Part shown: piece after piece, positions 25,614-33,243 of the stretch | How the letters are laid out: the number at the start of each line of letters is the position of its first letter | How positions within the stretch are numbered: position 1 is the stretch's first letter | From: Pedobacter steynii | Lineage (GTDB): Bacteria; Bacteroidota; Bacteroidia; Sphingobacteriales; Sphingobacteriaceae | Direction: 5' to 3' | Length of the DNA stretch: 64,000 bases | Assembly (NCBI RefSeq): GCF_001721645.1 | Contig: NZ_CP017141.1 | Coordinates: forward strand, 6,324,001 to 6,388,000 | Notes under the pieces: model-generated | What the model saw: the letters and a program-made list of their open reading frames with translations, nothing else | What the model was told of the DNA's origin: nothing | Database searches by the model: none | Made by a program: the position numbers and the translations under genes

Positions 25614-28600
25614 ATGAATCTGAGCTCTACTCTCTTTAGACGATTACTCCCTGTTCTGATTATTCTCCTTGTATCGGCCACTGCTGTCCAGGCCCAGGTT
25701 TTTGGACAAAATATAGTGCGGTATAAAAATGAGAAATTCAAAGTCCTGCAAACCCCTCATTTTGAAATCTATTACTATTTAAAAAATGAGAAGCTAATCA
25801 AAAAATTTGCTCAGGACGCAGAAACCTGGTACAAAATGCATCAGGAGGTTTTCAGAGATACTTTCTTAAAGAAAAATCCCATTATTCTGTACAATAACCA
25901 TCCGGATTTCCAGACTACAACCGCATTGAGTGGTGAGATCGGAATCGGTACAGGTGGGGTAACCGAAGCCTTTAAGAACAGGGTAATTATGCCGGTTATG
26001 GAGCTGAACAACCAAACCCGACATGTACTGGGTCATGAGCTGGTGCATGCCTTCCAATACCACCTTTTACTGGAAAAAGATTCCATCGGTTTAGAAAATA
26101 TCAGTCAGACTCCTTTATGGATGGTGGAAGGGATGGCCGAATATCTCTCCATAGGAAAAACAGATGCTTTTACTTCCATGTGGATGAGAGATGCCCTGCT
26201 CAACAGAGATATCCCCTCTTTAAAAGACCTGACCAACTCCAACAAGTATTTTCCTTACCGATATGGACAAGCTTTCTGGACCTTTGTAGGGTCGGTTTAT
26301 GGCGACACCACCATTGTTCCTCTATTTAAAGCTACGGCCAAATATGGTTATGAAAACGGATTAAGATACACCTTCGGATACGACGACCGTACCCTTTCCG
26401 GTTTATGGAAAAATGCCATTGAAGCCCATTACCGTCCGATGTTGAAATCAGACAGTTCACAGGTGAAAATCACAGGTACAAAAATTATAGACAATAAGAA
26501 TGCAGGAAATATGAACGTAGCTCCGGCAATTAGTCCGGATGGCCAGTATATTGCCTTCTTATCTGAAAAGGACCTTTTTGGGATTGACCTATTTCTTGCT
26601 GAAGCGAAAACAGGTAAGATTATCCGAAAGCTCAGCAGTCAGATTTCCAACTCCCATATTGACGATTTCAACTTTCTCGAATCCGCTGGAACCTGGTCTC
26701 CGGACAGCAAACAATTTGCCTTTAGTATCTTCAGTAAAGGAAGAAACCAGTTGATGATCATCGATGTAGCCACCGGAAATGTAAAATTACGTGCCCCGAT
26801 GGGGGAAGTAAGCCAGTTTGGAAACTTGTCCTGGTCTGCTAATGGAGATGACATTGCTTTTTCAGGAATGGTAGAAGGGCAGAGTGACATCTTTTCTTAT
26901 AACCTGAAGACGAAGCAGGTTACCCAGATTACCAACGACAGCTATTCTGATTATGCACCAAATTATGCTCCTGATGGAAAGAAGATTGTCTTCTCCTCAG
27001 ACCGGGCATCTATGTCTAAAAACAGCAATACCGCGGTACATCCGATCAATCTGACAGTTTATGATATTGAAACTAAAACACTGATTGATGTTCCGGTATT
27101 TCCGGGTGCGAACAACTTAAATGCACAATTCTCCGGAGACAGCAACAGGATTTTTTTCCTGTCCAACAGAGATGGCTTCAGGAATCTTTACGAGTATAAC
27201 CTTTCCGATCAAAAAGTAAAACAACTGACAGATTATTTTACGGGGATCAGCGGAATCACAGAATTCTCTCCGGCCATGTCTGTTTCCAGAAATGACGATA
27301 TTGTTTATAGTTATTACCGTTCACAGCGTTATACTTTATACAATTCTCCATTAAGTAATTTCAGATCAAAACCGGTAGATGCAAATGAAGTAAACTTTGA
27401 TGCAGCGATCCTTCCTCCTATGGAAAATCTGGGTGTGGACATTGTAAATTCCAACCTGGCGAATTTTGAGCGTTTTGAAAAAACGACCACAGACTCCATG
27501 AGACTCGTTCCTTACAGACCGAAATTTAAGCTCGATTATCTGGCTAACAGTGGTGGTGTAGGTGTTTCTACCAGTCGATTTGGAACAGGCGTTCAGGGAG
27601 GTATTTCCGGTCGCTTCAGTGATATTCTGGGTAGAAACCAGATCATTGCAAACCTTGCCGTAAACGGGGAGATCTATGATTTTGGGGGGCTTGTAGGCTA
27701 CATCAACCAATCGAGTCGGATCAACTGGGGTGCCGCAATTTCCCATGCCCCTTATGTAACCGGATTCAGGGATATTGTTGCCGAACAGCTGGATGGCAGA
27801 AATGGAAAAGTGGACGTGATCAATGACCGGACAAATATCATCCGTACTTTTGAAGAACAGGCCCAGGTATTTGGTGCTTATCCTTTCAATAAAGTACACC
27901 GCTTTGAATTGGGTGGAAGCTTTTCCCGTTACAGCTATCGGGTAGATCGCTTCAGCAATTATTATGAAGATCTTGGTGGAGGCCTGATCGGTGGTTACCT
28001 GGGTTCTGATAAAAGAAAAATTCCTTCAGCACAAGCTTCCAGAGAATTAGGCTTTTCGCTTAATTCATTTACCATTATGCAAGCCAATGCTTCCTTTGTA
28101 GGAGATAACTCGATCATGGGTCTCACCTCTCCTCTTGATGGATTCAGATACCGTGTTGGAGTAGAACAGTATTTTGGCGATTACAAATTTTACGGATTAT
28201 CTTTAGATGCCAGAAAGTATGTTCGTCTTAAACCATTCACTATTGCGGCCAGAACATTCAATTACCTGAGAGTAGGTAAAGATGGAGAAAACCTCTATCC
28301 CTTATTTATCGGATATCCTTATTTCATCAGGGGTTATGAAGCAAATTCATTCTATAAAAGCCGTAATTCAACCAGTGGAGATTTCGATATTAATCAATTG
28401 TCTGGAAATAAAATTGCAGTCTTCAATTTTGAAATACGCCTGCCATTTACCGGACCTAAAAAGCTAGCGCAAATCCCTTCAAAATTCCTGTTTACTGACC
28501 TTAACTTTTTCTTTGATGCAGGATTAGCCTGGAACCAGGGCAATAAAATCGCATTTAAAAGTCAGCCGACTTATACTACAGAACCGGCAAAAGACGGACA

Positions 28601-28802
28601 GGGAAATGTAATTGTGGATGCTGCAGGTCAGCCAGTAATGACACAGGTCACCAATGAACGGGTTCCGGCAATCAGTTTTGGGGTATCCTTAAGGGTCAAC
28701 GTATTTGGCTATTTTGTACTGGAACCTTATTATGCTTTTCCATTACAGCGTAAAGATGTTAAAGCAGGTGTATTTGGGTTAACCTTTGCTCCTGGATGGT
28801 AA
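25614..28802 (+). CDS. Metalloprotease-like + TolB-type propeller + outer-membrane barrel protein
   Basis: 1062 residues from the ATG at 25614, which opens the signal peptide ending AVQAQ; in-frame upstream starts from 25494 give an unlikely leader. Residues 45-310 are a gluzincin-like domain with HELVH (141-145) and WMVEGMAEYLS supplying the third ligand, like peptidase MA. Residues 330-660 are WD40-like/PD40 repeats as in TolB (ISPDGQYIAFLSE, WSPDSKQFAFSI, YAPDGKKIVFSSDR). From about 690 a barrel follows (GVGVSTSRFGTGVQGGISGRFSDILG), resembling the surface antigen/BamA family and ending FGLTFAPGW. Homologues are often called TolB only because of the middle part. The job is not known; an outer-membrane protease or processing factor is a reasonable guess. 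Confidence 0.78.
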   Translation: MNLSSTLFRRLLPVLIILLVSATAVQAQVFGQNIVRYKNEKFKVLQTPHFEIYYYLKNEKLIKKFAQDAETWYKMHQEVFRDTFLKKNPIILYNNHPDFQTTTALSGEIGIGTGGVTEAFKNRVIMPVMELNNQTRHVLGHELVHAFQYHLLLEKDSIGLENISQTPLWMVEGMAEYLSIGKTDAFTSMWMRDALLNRDIPSLKDLTNSNKYFPYRYGQAFWTFVGSVYGDTTIVPLFKATAKYGYENGLRYTFGYDDRTLSGLWKNAIEAHYRPMLKSDSSQVKITGTKIIDNKNAGNMNVAPAISPDGQYIAFLSEKDLFGIDLFLAEAKTGKIIRKLSSQISNSHIDDFNFLESAGTWSPDSKQFAFSIFSKGRNQLMIIDVATGNVKLRAPMGEVSQFGNLSWSANGDDIAFSGMVEGQSDIFSYNLKTKQVTQITNDSYSDYAPNYAPDGKKIVFSSDRASMSKNSNTAVHPINLTVYDIETKTLIDVPVFPGANNLNAQFSGDSNRIFFLSNRDGFRNLYEYNLSDQKVKQLTDYFTGISGITEFSPAMSVSRNDDIVYSYYRSQRYTLYNSPLSNFRSKPVDANEVNFDAAILPPMENLGVDIVNSNLANFERFEKTTTDSMRLVPYRPKFKLDYLANSGGVGVSTSRFGTGVQGGISGRFSDILGRNQIIANLAVNGEIYDFGGLVGYINQSSRINWGAAISHAPYVTGFRDIVAEQLDGRNGKVDVINDRTNIIRTFEEQAQVFGAYPFNKVHRFELGGSFSRYSYRVDRFSNYYEDLGGGLIGGYLGSDKRKIPSAQASRELGFSLNSFTIMQANASFVGDNSIMGLTSPLDGFRYRVGVEQYFGDYKFYGLSLDARKYVRLKPFTIAARTFNYLRVGKDGENLYPLFIGYPYFIRGYEANSFYKSRNSTSGDFDINQLSGNKIAVFNFEIRLPFTGPKKLAQIPSKFLFTDLNFFFDAGLAWNQGNKIAFKSQPTYTTEPAKDGQGNVIVDAAGQPVMTQVTNERVPAISFGVSLRVNVFGYFVLEPYYAFPLQRKDVKAGVFGLTFAPGW

Positions 28803-28806
28803 ATCA

Positions 28807-28852
28807 TTTGAACGGAACACCCCGGCAAACGGTTGGGGTGTCCCTGTTCAAA
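28807..28852. terminator. Bidirectional terminator between convergent genes
   Basis: Imperfect long hairpin: TTTGAAC (28807-28813) with GTTCAAA (28846-28852) outside, and ACACCCC (28817-28823) with GGGGTGT (28835-28841) inside. It begins 5 bases after the stop at 28802 and ends 3 bases before the GIY-YIG stop codon at 28855. Confidence 0.75.
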
Positions 28853-28854
28853 AT

Positions 28855-29202
28855 CTATGATAGAATAAAGGGAAGATTCACCTGATTCACCAGTTTCTTA
28901 CTGCTGATGATGTGTTCAAAATCCAATCCAATCGTCAGATCAATCCAATCCGGATTACAAGCCCTTACCACCCGCTCCTTCTGCATTCTGGTAAACCTAC
29001 TGATTACTTTAAACCGGCTTAATGCCTGAGCTTCAGTCTTGAACTCTTCGAAATACACCAACCTCGTCAGCTGTTCACCGCAATCAAAAAATAAACTCGG
29101 CATCTGCTTATAAAAATCAAGCGTCTTAATTAAATCAGAACTCATTCCAACATGTAAACTCTTGCGGTTTCTATCAGTTACGATATATACAAATTTCTTC
29201 AT
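28855..29202 (-). CDS. GIY-YIG nuclease superfamily protein
   Basis: 115 residues from the ATG at 29202; seven more codons would be gained from the ATG at 29223, but FVYIVTDRNR directly after MKK is the usual start. The GIY-YIG core appears as FVYIVTDRNRKSLHVGMS, with YIV and HVG in place of GIY and YIG, and a later EAQALSRFKVISRFTRMQKERVV region. Short single-domain members (UvrC-like, YhbQ-like) are widespread and mostly uncharacterised; the altered core makes nuclease activity uncertain. The gene is divergent from an XRE/S24 regulator gene, and the operator-like repeats between the two could control both. Confidence 0.75.
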   Translation of the reverse strand: MKKFVYIVTDRNRKSLHVGMSSDLIKTLDFYKQMPSLFFDCGEQLTRLVYFEEFKTEAQALSRFKVISRFTRMQKERVVRACNPDWIDLTIGLDFEHIISSKKLVNQVNLPFILS

Positions 29203-29225
29203 GACTAAAGGATTAAATGACATAA

Positions 29226-29307
29226 ACTAATTTAGTTAGTACAGCTATTTGGTATTCGAATAAATATTACTAACTTTATTGGTACAATAATACTAACAAT
29301 ATTAGTA
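29226..29307. promoter_or_regulatory. Cluster of TTAGT/ACTAA operator-like repeats
   Basis: ACTAA-t-TTAGT (29226-29236) and TACTAA-caata-TTAGTA (29291-29307) are perfect inverted repeats; further half-sites TTAGTA (29236-29241) and TACTAAC (29268-29274) lie between them. The region separates the GIY-YIG gene and the XRE/S24 repressor gene, so the likely role is operator sites for that repressor. Confidence 0.6.
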
Positions 29308-29336
29308 AAAACAAATAAATTTTAAACTTTTATTTT

Positions 29337-30113
29337 ATGTCAAATATTTCCTCCAACCTGAAGTACCTGAGAAAGAAAAAAAGCCACACACAGCAGCAAT
29401 TCGCTGATGCTATGGGCATTAAGAGATCACTTATCGGGGCTTACGAAGAAGACAGGGCTGAGCCTAAATATGATTTGCTAAAAAAAATAGCAGAATACTT
29501 TGACCTCACGATAGACGAGTTTATTAACGAAAATATCAATGACAACTGGAAACCCAAGCCAAAAAGCCAGGGTTCGAACCTGAGAATTCTCAGCATCTCT
29601 GTAGATAAAGACGATAAAGAAAACATAGAAATGGTGCCTGTGAAAGCCAGTGCCGGTTACCTTAACGGTTTCTCGGATCCTGAATACATCAGAGACCTTC
29701 CTAAATTTCAGCTTCCGCTTCCTTTTCTGAAACAGGGAACATTCAGGGCCTTTGAAATTTTAGGAGACTCCATGTTACCCATCCAGTCTGGAAGCATTAT
29801 CCTTGCCGAATACATGGACAACTGGAATGATGTAAAAGCAGGAGAAACCTATATCATCATCAGCAAAAATGAAGGTGTGGTTTACAAAAGAGCCGGGAAT
29901 CGTTTTAAGGAAAATAAGGAACTGAAATTGATATCTGATAACAAGATCTACGATCCATATACCATTCCCTCAGATGAAATTCTGGAAATATGGAAAGCAA
30001 AAGCATTCATTTCCTCTACCCTTCCTGACCCCACACCGGAGCCTACTATTGAAACATTAAGCAGCATGATGGCCCAAATGCAGAAATCAATCTCGCAACT
30101 CAACAAAAACTAA
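29337..30113 (+). CDS. XRE-family repressor with S24 (LexA-like) peptidase domain
   Basis: 258 residues. N-terminal helix-turn-helix (about 5-60: TQQQFADAMGIKRSLIGAYEEDRAEPKYDLLKKIAEYF). C-terminal S24 domain (about 100-215): an Ala-Gly pair in VKASAGYLNGF that fits an autocleavage site, Ser in FEILGDSMLPIQSGS and Lys in GVVYKRAG as the catalytic dyad. This architecture is that of CI/LexA-type repressors that cleave themselves under DNA damage, although many chromosomal members in Bacteroidota may not. Multiple TTAGT/ACTAA repeats just upstream point to autoregulation. No phage genes are nearby, so it is not clearly a prophage remnant. A strong terminator follows. Confidence 0.9.
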   Translation: MSNISSNLKYLRKKKSHTQQQFADAMGIKRSLIGAYEEDRAEPKYDLLKKIAEYFDLTIDEFINENINDNWKPKPKSQGSNLRILSISVDKDDKENIEMVPVKASAGYLNGFSDPEYIRDLPKFQLPLPFLKQGTFRAFEILGDSMLPIQSGSIILAEYMDNWNDVKAGETYIIISKNEGVVYKRAGNRFKENKELKLISDNKIYDPYTIPSDEILEIWKAKAFISSTLPDPTPEPTIETLSSMMAQMQKSISQLNKN

Positions 30114-30166
30114 AGAGGAAAACATTAGCTTAACCAGCCGGAAACGGACATTTGTCATAAAATTAA

Positions 30167-30204
30167 AATAAAGAAAGCAGGTTCCTCCTGCTTTCTTTAT
30201 TTTT
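30167..30204 (+). terminator. Terminator after the XRE/S24 gene
   Basis: Perfect 15-base arms (30167-30181 and 30187-30201) around a 5-base loop, followed by T residues. It ends 7 bases before the bioF ATG at 30212. Confidence 0.88.
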
Positions 30205-30211
30205 GAACCCA

Positions 30212-31345
30212 ATGAACAAAACCCAACAGTTTATACAAGACAGGTTAAACGACAGAAAGGATAAAGGATCACTAAGAAAACTATCCCTTGCCCATTTGCC
30301 TGTAGACTTTTGTTCCAATGATTATCTGGGCTTCTCCAGGTCAGCGCTTCTCAAAGAACGTATAGAAAGCATGCTTCATCAGGTACCACAGCTATCGGTC
30401 GGCTCTGGTGGTTCCAGGCTCCTGAGCGGAAATCATTCCTTTACCGAACAGACAGAAACATTGATCGCGGCATTTCACCAGGCAGAAAGCGGTTTAATCT
30501 TTAACTCAGGTTACGATGCCAATATTGGCCTCATTTCCAGTCTGGCACAACGTGGAGATACCATCATCTCTGATGAACTCATTCATGCCAGCCTGATCGA
30601 CGGCGCCCGGCTGAGTCATGCGAGCAGATATACCTTTAAACATAACGACCTGGACTCGCTGGAAGCTAAACTCAGACTGGCTACAGGCAATATTTATGTA
30701 CTCGTAGAAAGTGTTTATTCCATGGACGGTGACCTGGCCCCATTGATAGAAATTAATGACTGTTGTAAAAGACATGGTGCAAACCTGATTGTAGACGAAG
30801 CACATGCCTTAGGGATCTTCGGAGCTCATGGAAAGGGAAAGGTTCAGGAACTCAGTCTGGAAAAAGAGGTCTTTGCAAGGGTGGTCACCTTCGGCAAAGC
30901 TCTGGGCTGTCATGGCGCCATTGTTCTTGGCACTTCCGCCTTACGCCAATACCTGATTAATTTCGCCAGATCTTTTATTTATACTACAGCAGCCCCATTA
31001 CATAGCATCATCTGTATTAATGCAGCTTACCAATTACTTACAGAAACAGATTATACCCCGCTCATCACCGGTCGGATCCAGCAATATGCCTTAAATATGG
31101 AAATGGCCGGAATTTCCGGAAAGATCAGTAACAGCAGCATACAAACGATACTTTACGACAGCAATACTGCAGCCAAATCTGCTGCAGAAAGTCTTCAGCA
31201 GAAAGGCATGGATGTTCGTGCCATCTTAAGCCCTACTGTTCCAAAAGGTACTGAGCGGTTGAGAATTTGCCTGCACACCTATAATAGCAATGAAGAAATT
31301 CAAACCCTGATCAGTCAGCTGATCTTATTAAGACAACATGAATAA
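30212..31345 (+). CDS. bioF: 8-amino-7-oxononanoate synthase
   Basis: 377 residues from the ATG at 30212; an in-frame TTG at 30203 is part of the terminator tail. PLP-dependent alpha-oxoamine synthase family: the pyridoxal lysine is in VVTFGKALGCHGA (about 230), and VDEAHALGIFG and FCSNDYLGFS are conserved blocks. It joins pimeloyl-ACP/CoA and alanine to make 8-amino-7-oxononanoate in biotin synthesis. The product is slightly short (usual 380-400) but complete. It overlaps bioD by 8 bases, so they form one operon. Genes bioA, bioB, bioC and bioH are not in the window. The leader between terminator and ATG is very short, so the promoter must lie in or before the terminator. Confidence 0.93.
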   Translation: MNKTQQFIQDRLNDRKDKGSLRKLSLAHLPVDFCSNDYLGFSRSALLKERIESMLHQVPQLSVGSGGSRLLSGNHSFTEQTETLIAAFHQAESGLIFNSGYDANIGLISSLAQRGDTIISDELIHASLIDGARLSHASRYTFKHNDLDSLEAKLRLATGNIYVLVESVYSMDGDLAPLIEINDCCKRHGANLIVDEAHALGIFGAHGKGKVQELSLEKEVFARVVTFGKALGCHGAIVLGTSALRQYLINFARSFIYTTAAPLHSIICINAAYQLLTETDYTPLITGRIQQYALNMEMAGISGKISNSSIQTILYDSNTAAKSAAESLQQKGMDVRAILSPTVPKGTERLRICLHTYNSNEEIQTLISQLILLRQHE

Positions 31346-31949
31346 AACTTATTTCATTACCGGGATCGGAACAGGTATCGGAAAAACCATAGTCAGCGCT
31401 ATCCTGACAGAAAAACTTCAGGCAGATTACTGGAAACCCATTCAATCAGGAGACCTGGACAATAGCGACAGCCTTTTAGTAGCGCAGCTGATCAGCAATA
31501 AAAAAACCATTATTCATCCGGAGCAATTCAAGCTTAGCCAACCGCTTTCCCCGCATTTATCAGCCCGGATAGATGGCATAAACATTTCTGCAAGTGCGAT
31601 AAAAGCTCCTGTAACCGACAATCATCTGGTGATTGAAGGAGCGGGCGGTTTAATGGTACCAATTAATGAACAAGAACTGATGCTAGATTTGCTGAAACCC
31701 TTAGAGGCAAAGATAATTGTCGTTTCGCAGAATTACCTCGGTAGCATCAACCATACCCTTCTGACACTCGAAGTCTTAAAATCCAGACAACTTGCAATAG
31801 AAGGCCTCATTTTCAATGGCACTCCTAATGAAGAATCCGAACGTTACATTACAACTTATACCGGGGTTCCAATATTGGGAAGAATCCCTCAGTTGGACAC
31901 TCTGGATAAAGAACACATCCGGAAAGCCGCAGAACAGCTGATTTTCTGA
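31338..31949 (+). CDS. bioD: Dethiobiotin synthase
   Basis: 203 residues. The P-loop is in YFITGIGTGIGKTIVSAIL (residues 4-22), with the Thr-Gly-x-Gly-Thr-x-x-Gly-Lys-Thr form of BioD changed to GIGTGIGKT. VIEGAGGLMVPI (about 96-107) is the conserved EGAGG block. It closes the ureido ring of dethiobiotin from 7,8-diaminononanoate, CO2 and ATP. The start overlaps the end of bioF; the terminator at 31963-31995 follows. Confidence 0.95.
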   Translation: MNKTYFITGIGTGIGKTIVSAILTEKLQADYWKPIQSGDLDNSDSLLVAQLISNKKTIIHPEQFKLSQPLSPHLSARIDGINISASAIKAPVTDNHLVIEGAGGLMVPINEQELMLDLLKPLEAKIIVVSQNYLGSINHTLLTLEVLKSRQLAIEGLIFNGTPNEESERYITTYTGVPILGRIPQLDTLDKEHIRKAAEQLIF

Positions 31950-31962
31950 TAATATAAACCAC

Positions 31963-31995
31963 AAAAAAAGGGAGCTAATTGCTCCCTTTTTTTTT
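31963..31995. terminator. Bidirectional terminator between bioD and rplT
   Basis: AAAAAAAGGGAGC (31963-31975), loop of 5, then GCTCCCTTTTTTTTT. It has an A-tract on one side and a T-tract on the other, so it can end both converging transcripts. Confidence 0.92.
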
Positions 31996-32014
31996 ATTAA
32001 AACGATCTTAAGAT

Positions 32015-32359
32015 CTATTTTACTGCATCAATTACAGCTTTGAAAGCTTCAGGATGGTTCATTGCTAAGTCAGCTAAAACTTTACGGTTTAAACCGATGT
32101 TTTTAGCAGCTAATTTACCGATCAGTTGAGAGTAAGAAATACCATGTTGACGTGCTCCAGCGTTGATACGTTGAATCCATAGTCCACGGAATTCTCTTTT
32201 CTTAACTTTACGGTCACGGTATGCATATTGCAAACCTTTTTCTACCGTATTTTTAGCAATGGTGAAAACCTTACTTCTTGATCCCCAATAGCCTTTGGCC
32301 ATATTAAGGACTTTTTTCCTTCTTCTTCTCGAAGCTACTGCGTTTACCGAACGTGGCAT
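32015..32359 (-). CDS. rplT: 50S ribosomal protein L20
   Basis: 114 residues, normal length. N-terminus MPRSVNAVASRRRRKKVLN and the block GYWGSRSKVFTIAKNTVEKG are typical of L20, which binds 23S rRNA early in assembly of the large subunit. It is the last gene of the thrS-infC-rpmI-rplT cluster and ends just before a strong bidirectional terminator. L20 is known in other bacteria to repress the rpmI-rplT messenger; no clear leader structure was recognised here. Confidence 0.98.
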   Translation of the reverse strand: MPRSVNAVASRRRRKKVLNMAKGYWGSRSKVFTIAKNTVEKGLQYAYRDRKVKKREFRGLWIQRINAGARQHGISYSQLIGKLAAKNIGLNRKVLADLAMNHPEAFKAVIDAVK

Positions 32360-32433
32360 AGTGTGTTGTTTTTTGATAAACGGTGTTGCGTATTACAGCA
32401 AACTTACTACCGGATACCTGGTTAAAAATTTAA

Positions 32434-32634
32434 TTATTTACCGATGGCAAGCATACGCTTAACGTTGCCCATATCAGCTGCGGACACCATTGAAGTGTGA
32501 CCCAAATTACGCTTACGTTTAGTCGACATCTTAGTTAAGATGTGGCTTTTGTAGGCATTCTTCCTTGCGATTTTACCTGTTCCAGTAAGCGAAAAACGCT
32601 TTTTAGCACTGGAATTGGTTTTCATTTTTGGCAT
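32434..32634 (-). CDS. rpmI: 50S ribosomal protein L35
   Basis: 66 residues, basic, starting MPKMKTNSSAKKRFSLTGTGKIARKN..., with the conserved KRNLGH-like ending block (KRKRNLGHTSMVSAAD). It belongs to the large ribosomal subunit. It lies 26 bases after infC and 74 bases before rplT, the standard order. Confidence 0.98.
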   Translation of the reverse strand: MPKMKTNSSAKKRFSLTGTGKIARKNAYKSHILTKMSTKRKRNLGHTSMVSAADMGNVKRMLAIGK

Positions 32635-32660
32635 AACCTGTGTTTATTTATGTAATTTAT

Positions 32661-33230
32661 TTATTTTTTAGCAACTTTTGGAGCCAGCGTTAAAAACATA
32701 CGCTTGCCCTCTAATTTAGGTAATAACTCCACTTTACCGATATCTTCAAGCGCTTGTGCAAACTTCAGCAAGAGAATCTCTCCCTGCTCTTTGTAAACAA
32801 TTGCTCTACCTTTAAAGTGTACGTAAGCCCTAACCTTCTCCCCGTTTTCCAGGAAGCTAACCGCGTGTTTCAGTTTGAACTGAAAATCGTGATCATTGGT
32901 ATTAGGACCGAAACGGATCTCCTTAATTACGGTTTGTTTTGCGTTTGCTTTGATCTCTTTCTGCTTTTTCTTCTGCTCGTAAACAAACTTGCTGTAATCA
33001 ATGATCCTACATACCGGAGGCACTGCATTTGGAGAAATCTCAACCAGATCCAATTCCAATTCGTCGGCAAGGGCTAAAGCTTTTGCCAAAGGATAGATCC
33101 CCGGTTCAACATTATCTCCAGCTAATCTAACCTCCTGAGCTCTGATAAACTGATTAATATTATGTTCTGCTTCTTTTTTCTTAAAAGGAGGACGTGGTCC
33201 CCTGTTAAATCCTGGTCTGCCTAATGCCAA
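32661..33230 (-). CDS. infC: Translation initiation factor IF-3, with a non-ATG start
   Basis: 189 residues. The N-terminal domain (to about 85) begins after a basic leader, NINQFIRAQEVRLAGDN; the C-terminal domain has KEIRFGPNTNDHDFQFKLKHA. It binds the 30S subunit and checks the start codon. The only useful start is TTG at 33230: an in-frame TAG lies 9 codon-bases upstream (TAG TAT ATA AAT TTG) and the next in-frame ATG is near the C-terminus. IF-3 genes in other bacteria also use rare starts (AUU in E. coli) for self-control. It follows thrS by 13 bases. Confidence 0.96.
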   Translation of the reverse strand: MALGRPGFNRGPRPPFKKKEAEHNINQFIRAQEVRLAGDNVEPGIYPLAKALALADELELDLVEISPNAVPPVCRIIDYSKFVYEQKKKQKEIKANAKQTVIKEIRFGPNTNDHDFQFKLKHAVSFLENGEKVRAYVHFKGRAIVYKEQGEILLLKFAQALEDIGKVELLPKLEGKRMFLTLAPKVAKK

Positions 33231-33243
33231 ATTTATATACTAT

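Noticed and set aside
27366..27899. 177-codon minus-strand frame opposite the protease-propeller-barrel gene
   Set aside because: It is a shadow frame in the barrel-coding part, with no recognisable domain.
29572..29585. tRNA T-loop-like GGTTCGAACC
   Set aside because: It lies inside the XRE/S24 coding frame, and no acceptor stem or anticodon arm can be fitted around it.
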